In this document: positions 62,085 to 64,000 of the stretch, in pieces | Layout: each line of letters starts with the position of its first letter | Numbering within the stretch: the stretch's first letter is position 1 | Assembly (NCBI GenBank): GCA_041397865.1 | Contig: JAWKVT010000001.1 | Span: 1,302,001 to 1,366,000, forward strand | Origin: TMED27 sp041397865 | Lineage (GTDB): Bacteria > Pseudomonadota > Alphaproteobacteria > Micavibrionales > Micavibrionaceae | Length of the DNA stretch: 64,000 nt | Reading direction: 5' to 3' | Made by a program: the position numbers and the translations under genes | Notes under the pieces: generated by a model | Told to the model about the DNA's origin: nothing | The model's database searches: none | The model's input: the letters and a program-made list of their open reading frames with translations, nothing else

Positions 62085-62684
62085 CTACAAATTGATCCCG
62101 CAGGTCTGCAAAGCGGCTTTAAAATCCTCGCCTGCCGTGAATGAGCCTGTATCAGAGGTGGCCATGTTGACCCCCACAGTACGGAATTTTATTTCCTCGC
62201 TGGTTGAGGCAATATCCCTTAACAGGGCTTTGGCTTTTTCTCCGGTATAGGCTCGGTAGGGTGAAGCAATCTGCTGTGAATTTTTGACAATGGCTTCCAT
62301 GGTTTCAGCGTAGGCTTTACCCATAGCAGCTTCGGCGGCTTTGTTTTCGGTCGGGACAGTGGGGGCAACATCTATCGGTGCATCCCGTGAGGTCAGGGTG
62401 TAGAGCTTTTCACCGACCTTGATCTGAACATCTCCGCCAATGGGTAGCGGCGGGTCTGTACGAACTCCAGCCCGCACCTGTCCGTTATTATTTTCTGCGT
62501 AAAAGAGCTGAGTGTAATAGATGCCTGTAAAGCCTCGCGCGAAGTCCCGTTGAGCTTGCGTACCTTTTTCCACGCGGCAGGTTTTTGTGTCGGTAAATTC
62601 GTCGTAATGGTTTGTGGCGTTCCAACTTGTGGTGACACAGGCCGATAACAAAACTGTTGTGCTCAATAATAATATCTTTCTCAT
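62085..62684 (-). CDS. Lipoprotein, unknown function
   Basis: 199 residues from ATG 62684 (AGGAAG upstream); a GTG at 62699 is possible. The signal peptide ends in the lipobox LLSAC. The mature part is mixed alpha/beta, unrecognised, with Cys in TKTCRVEK and LQTCGINL which may pair. An accessory gene of the island with no obvious partner. Confidence 0.7.
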   Translation of the reverse strand: MRKILLLSTTVLLSACVTTSWNATNHYDEFTDTKTCRVEKGTQAQRDFARGFTGIYYTQLFYAENNNGQVRAGVRTDPPLPIGGDVQIKVGEKLYTLTSRDAPIDVAPTVPTENKAAEAAMGKAYAETMEAIVKNSQQIASPYRAYTGEKAKALLRDIASTSEEIKFRTVGVNMATSDTGSFTAGEDFKAALQTCGINL

Positions 62685-62707
62685 AGCTTTCTTCCTCACG
62701 GTTAAAC

Positions 62708-62734
62708 AAAAACCACCAAGATTGCTCTTGGTGG
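62708..62734 (-). terminator. Rho-independent terminator (minus strand)
   Basis: CCACCAAGA-GCAA-TCTTGGTGG followed by TTTTTG when read on the minus strand. Confidence 0.85.
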
Positions 62735-62922
62735 CTGGGTGTTAAGAACCGTGTCAAAAGAAACGGCGCGATGCTTTTAGCGTACGCCTGGACATGACAT
62801 CGCCACCCAGCCGTAAAAGACTGAGGGCGACACGGATAACGGCAGTGTCTAGAATGCCGCTTTTGACAGGGGTTCTTAAGCCCCAGACCAACGAAGTTGA
62901 TCCGCGCTAACGATAACTGGGG
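62708..62922 (-). ncRNA. Candidate structured RNA with its own terminator
   Basis: The arms 62735-62760 and 62860-62886 are ~26-nt near-perfect reverse complements (shared CTTTTGACA and GGTTCTTAA blocks) enclosing ~100 nt. CCCCAG at 62881-62886 can alternatively pair with CTGGGG at 62917-62922. On the minus strand the structure is followed by a perfect 9-bp hairpin (62713-62734) and TTTTTG, a standard terminator. This suggests a ~180-210-nt transcript; a role as an origin or oriT is the alternative. Confidence 0.5.
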
Positions 62923-62947
62923 AAGCTGAAATCACAAAGGGAAAATT

Positions 62948-63685
62948 TTAAATCTGATTTTCTTCAGCCAATTTTCTATAATGAGCGCCAAGTGCCGTTA
63001 GCTTGCAGCTCTTAGAGTTGATAGCCGCATAGTACATATGCTCGGCATCAACGGGCGCAACCAAGCCGTGGCGATTGCACATTTGCAATTCTTTGAAAAT
63101 TTTTGCGTTATCATCGTTGACCGGAACCTTTTGCAGATGTTTCGGCACATTTTCACGGTCTGGCTCGAACGACGGATCAAGATTAAATCTGTCTGCCGGA
63201 TTTTTAAAGTATGTGGGAAGTCTCCTTAGAATTTCTAACGGTATTTTGGGGGCAACTTCGCGTAGGCTAATTAGGTTGCGCACATTAGTTTTGTATATAG
63301 GGCGTTGTTTCCACGGCCCTAATATCTGGTCAACTTGTGCATAGACGGAAGCGGAAGTGATCCGACCGCAAATATCAGCGCCGCTTCCACTCAAGCTATC
63401 GATAAGAATACCAGTAAAGAGTCCATGCCCGTTAAACTCCGCAGCGCCTTCGCTTCTGTCGCAGGCTGTCAGAATGGTTACGCCGTTGCCTATGACAGAA
63501 ACTTTGTCACCTGTTCCTAAACTCGGAACGTCACCGATGTTGCCGGAGTGACAGCAATCGAGAATTATGACTGTGGATTTAATCCGTGCCTGTGCTTGAT
63601 TGGCTAAGGCAAGTATTTCAGTCATGGCTGCTCCCCATGCACCTTTTTTGCCGTCTTGTGCTACGATATAGCCTTCACCGCCTTC
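62948..63685 (-). pseudogene. Caspase-like (peptidase C14) protein, 5' part cut off by IS200 copy 5
   Basis: The visible 245 residues start EGGEGYIVAQDG, just after the point where the catalytic His (SGHG) would lie. The catalytic Cys is in TVIILDCCHSGN and a further conserved ILTACDRSE(GA)AE with GHGLFT follows, as in metacaspase-type proteases. The start of the gene should lie beyond the element, outside this window. Bacterial caspase-like proteases act in stress, cell death or anti-phage pathways. The C-terminal ~90 residues have no clear domain. Confidence 0.82.
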
Positions 63686-64000
63686 ACTGAACAACCCTCG
63701 CCTATAAGGCGAGGGGTTAGTTAGGGGTCGATTGTAAATCGACTGTCCTCTACCGGCTCCCCTTCTTGTTCCTCGATATATTTCTGGATCATCTCATCTG
63801 TGATATTTCCGGAACTGATAGCGCAGTACCCACGCGCCCAGAAATGTCTGCCCCAGAACTGCTTGCGCAAATGCGCAAACTCAGAGAGTAAAATCCGCGA
63901 GCTTATGCCTTTGAGCCATTGCACGATCTGACTTATATTCTGCGTCGGACGATAGCCAATAAACATGTGCACATGATCGCTCGCGACCTTCCCGGTTATA
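63686..64000 (-). mobile_element. IS200/IS605-family element, copy 5 (cut by window end)
   Basis: The right-end sequence is identical to the other copies from ACTGAACAACC onward. 315 of about 533 bp are in the window. Confidence 0.93.
63721..64000 (-). CDS. tnpA: IS200-type transposase TnpA (copy 5, partial)
   Basis: The C-terminal ~92 residues of the same transposase; the start is beyond the window edge. Confidence 0.93.
   Translation of the reverse strand, partial: ITGKVASDHVHMFIGYRPTQNISQIVQWLKGISSRILLSEFAHLRKQFWGRHFWARGYCAISSGNITDEMIQKYIEEQEGEPVEDSRFTIDP

Overview
The window reads as an alphaproteobacterial chromosome segment. The evidence is a circularly permuted two-piece-type tmRNA gene whose tag begins AANDNF, an alpha-type SspB ClpXP adaptor, a HemY-like TPR protein whose C-terminus is of the alphaproteobacterial kind, and a miaA(remnant)-ilvI-ilvH-ilvC neighbourhood. 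Base composition is moderate in the first half and drops locally in several accessory genes. I cannot name the genus from sequence alone.

Positions 1-32295 are mostly core chromosome. They hold a HemY-like 3' end, rhomboid protease, ABC-2 type ATPase, alpha/beta hydrolase, sspB, an O-antigen-ligase-like protein, ssrA, a globin-coupled chemotaxis sensor, thyA, folB, folA (with a QPET repeat insert), ilvI with a leader-peptide attenuator, an ornithine-decarboxylase-like enzyme plus Na+/solute symporter lying between ilvI and ilvH, gyrB, a hisC-like aminotransferase, a protein made of four tandem LuxR-type HTH units, ilvC, two EamA transporters, a FlgC-like protein and a formyltransferase. Small insertions have reshaped this part: a three-gene cassette between thyA and folB beside a 27-bp copy of the thyA 3' end, a diiron-oxygenase-like gene between a miaA remnant and ilvI, and a 27-bp repeat flanking the four-HTH gene.

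Positions 32296-64000 are a composite mobile island. Segment 1 (32.3-48.5 kb) carries MobC and a relaxase, ArdA antirestriction, a metal-uptake cluster (small periplasmic protein, porin, ZnuA-like, ZnuB-like, no ATPase), a TcmP/DUF5131 pair, a HigBA-type toxin-antitoxin, an IS110 element, a frameshifted RelA/SpoT-domain protein with a glycine-zipper tail preceded by three small paralogous proteins, and a serine recombinase remnant. Segment 2 (48.5-55.3 kb) is bounded by two tRNA-Thr 3'-half fragments. It holds a NaeI-type restriction-modification pair, a RepA-like ATPase, a CHC2/TOPRIM primase, an AlpA regulator and a chimeric SIR2-integrase. Segment 3 (55.3 kb to the edge) has a second restriction-modification pair, a full tyrosine integrase, an AlpA-like protein, a prim-pol/SF3 helicase with a CCGGAT-rich downstream region, a candidate structured RNA and a caspase-like protease.

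Five copies of one 533-bp IS200-type element lie in the island and none in the core part. Four of them split genes: tcmP, the DUF5131 gene, a hypothetical gene and the caspase-like gene. The island is therefore rich in defence and conflict genes but visibly decaying.
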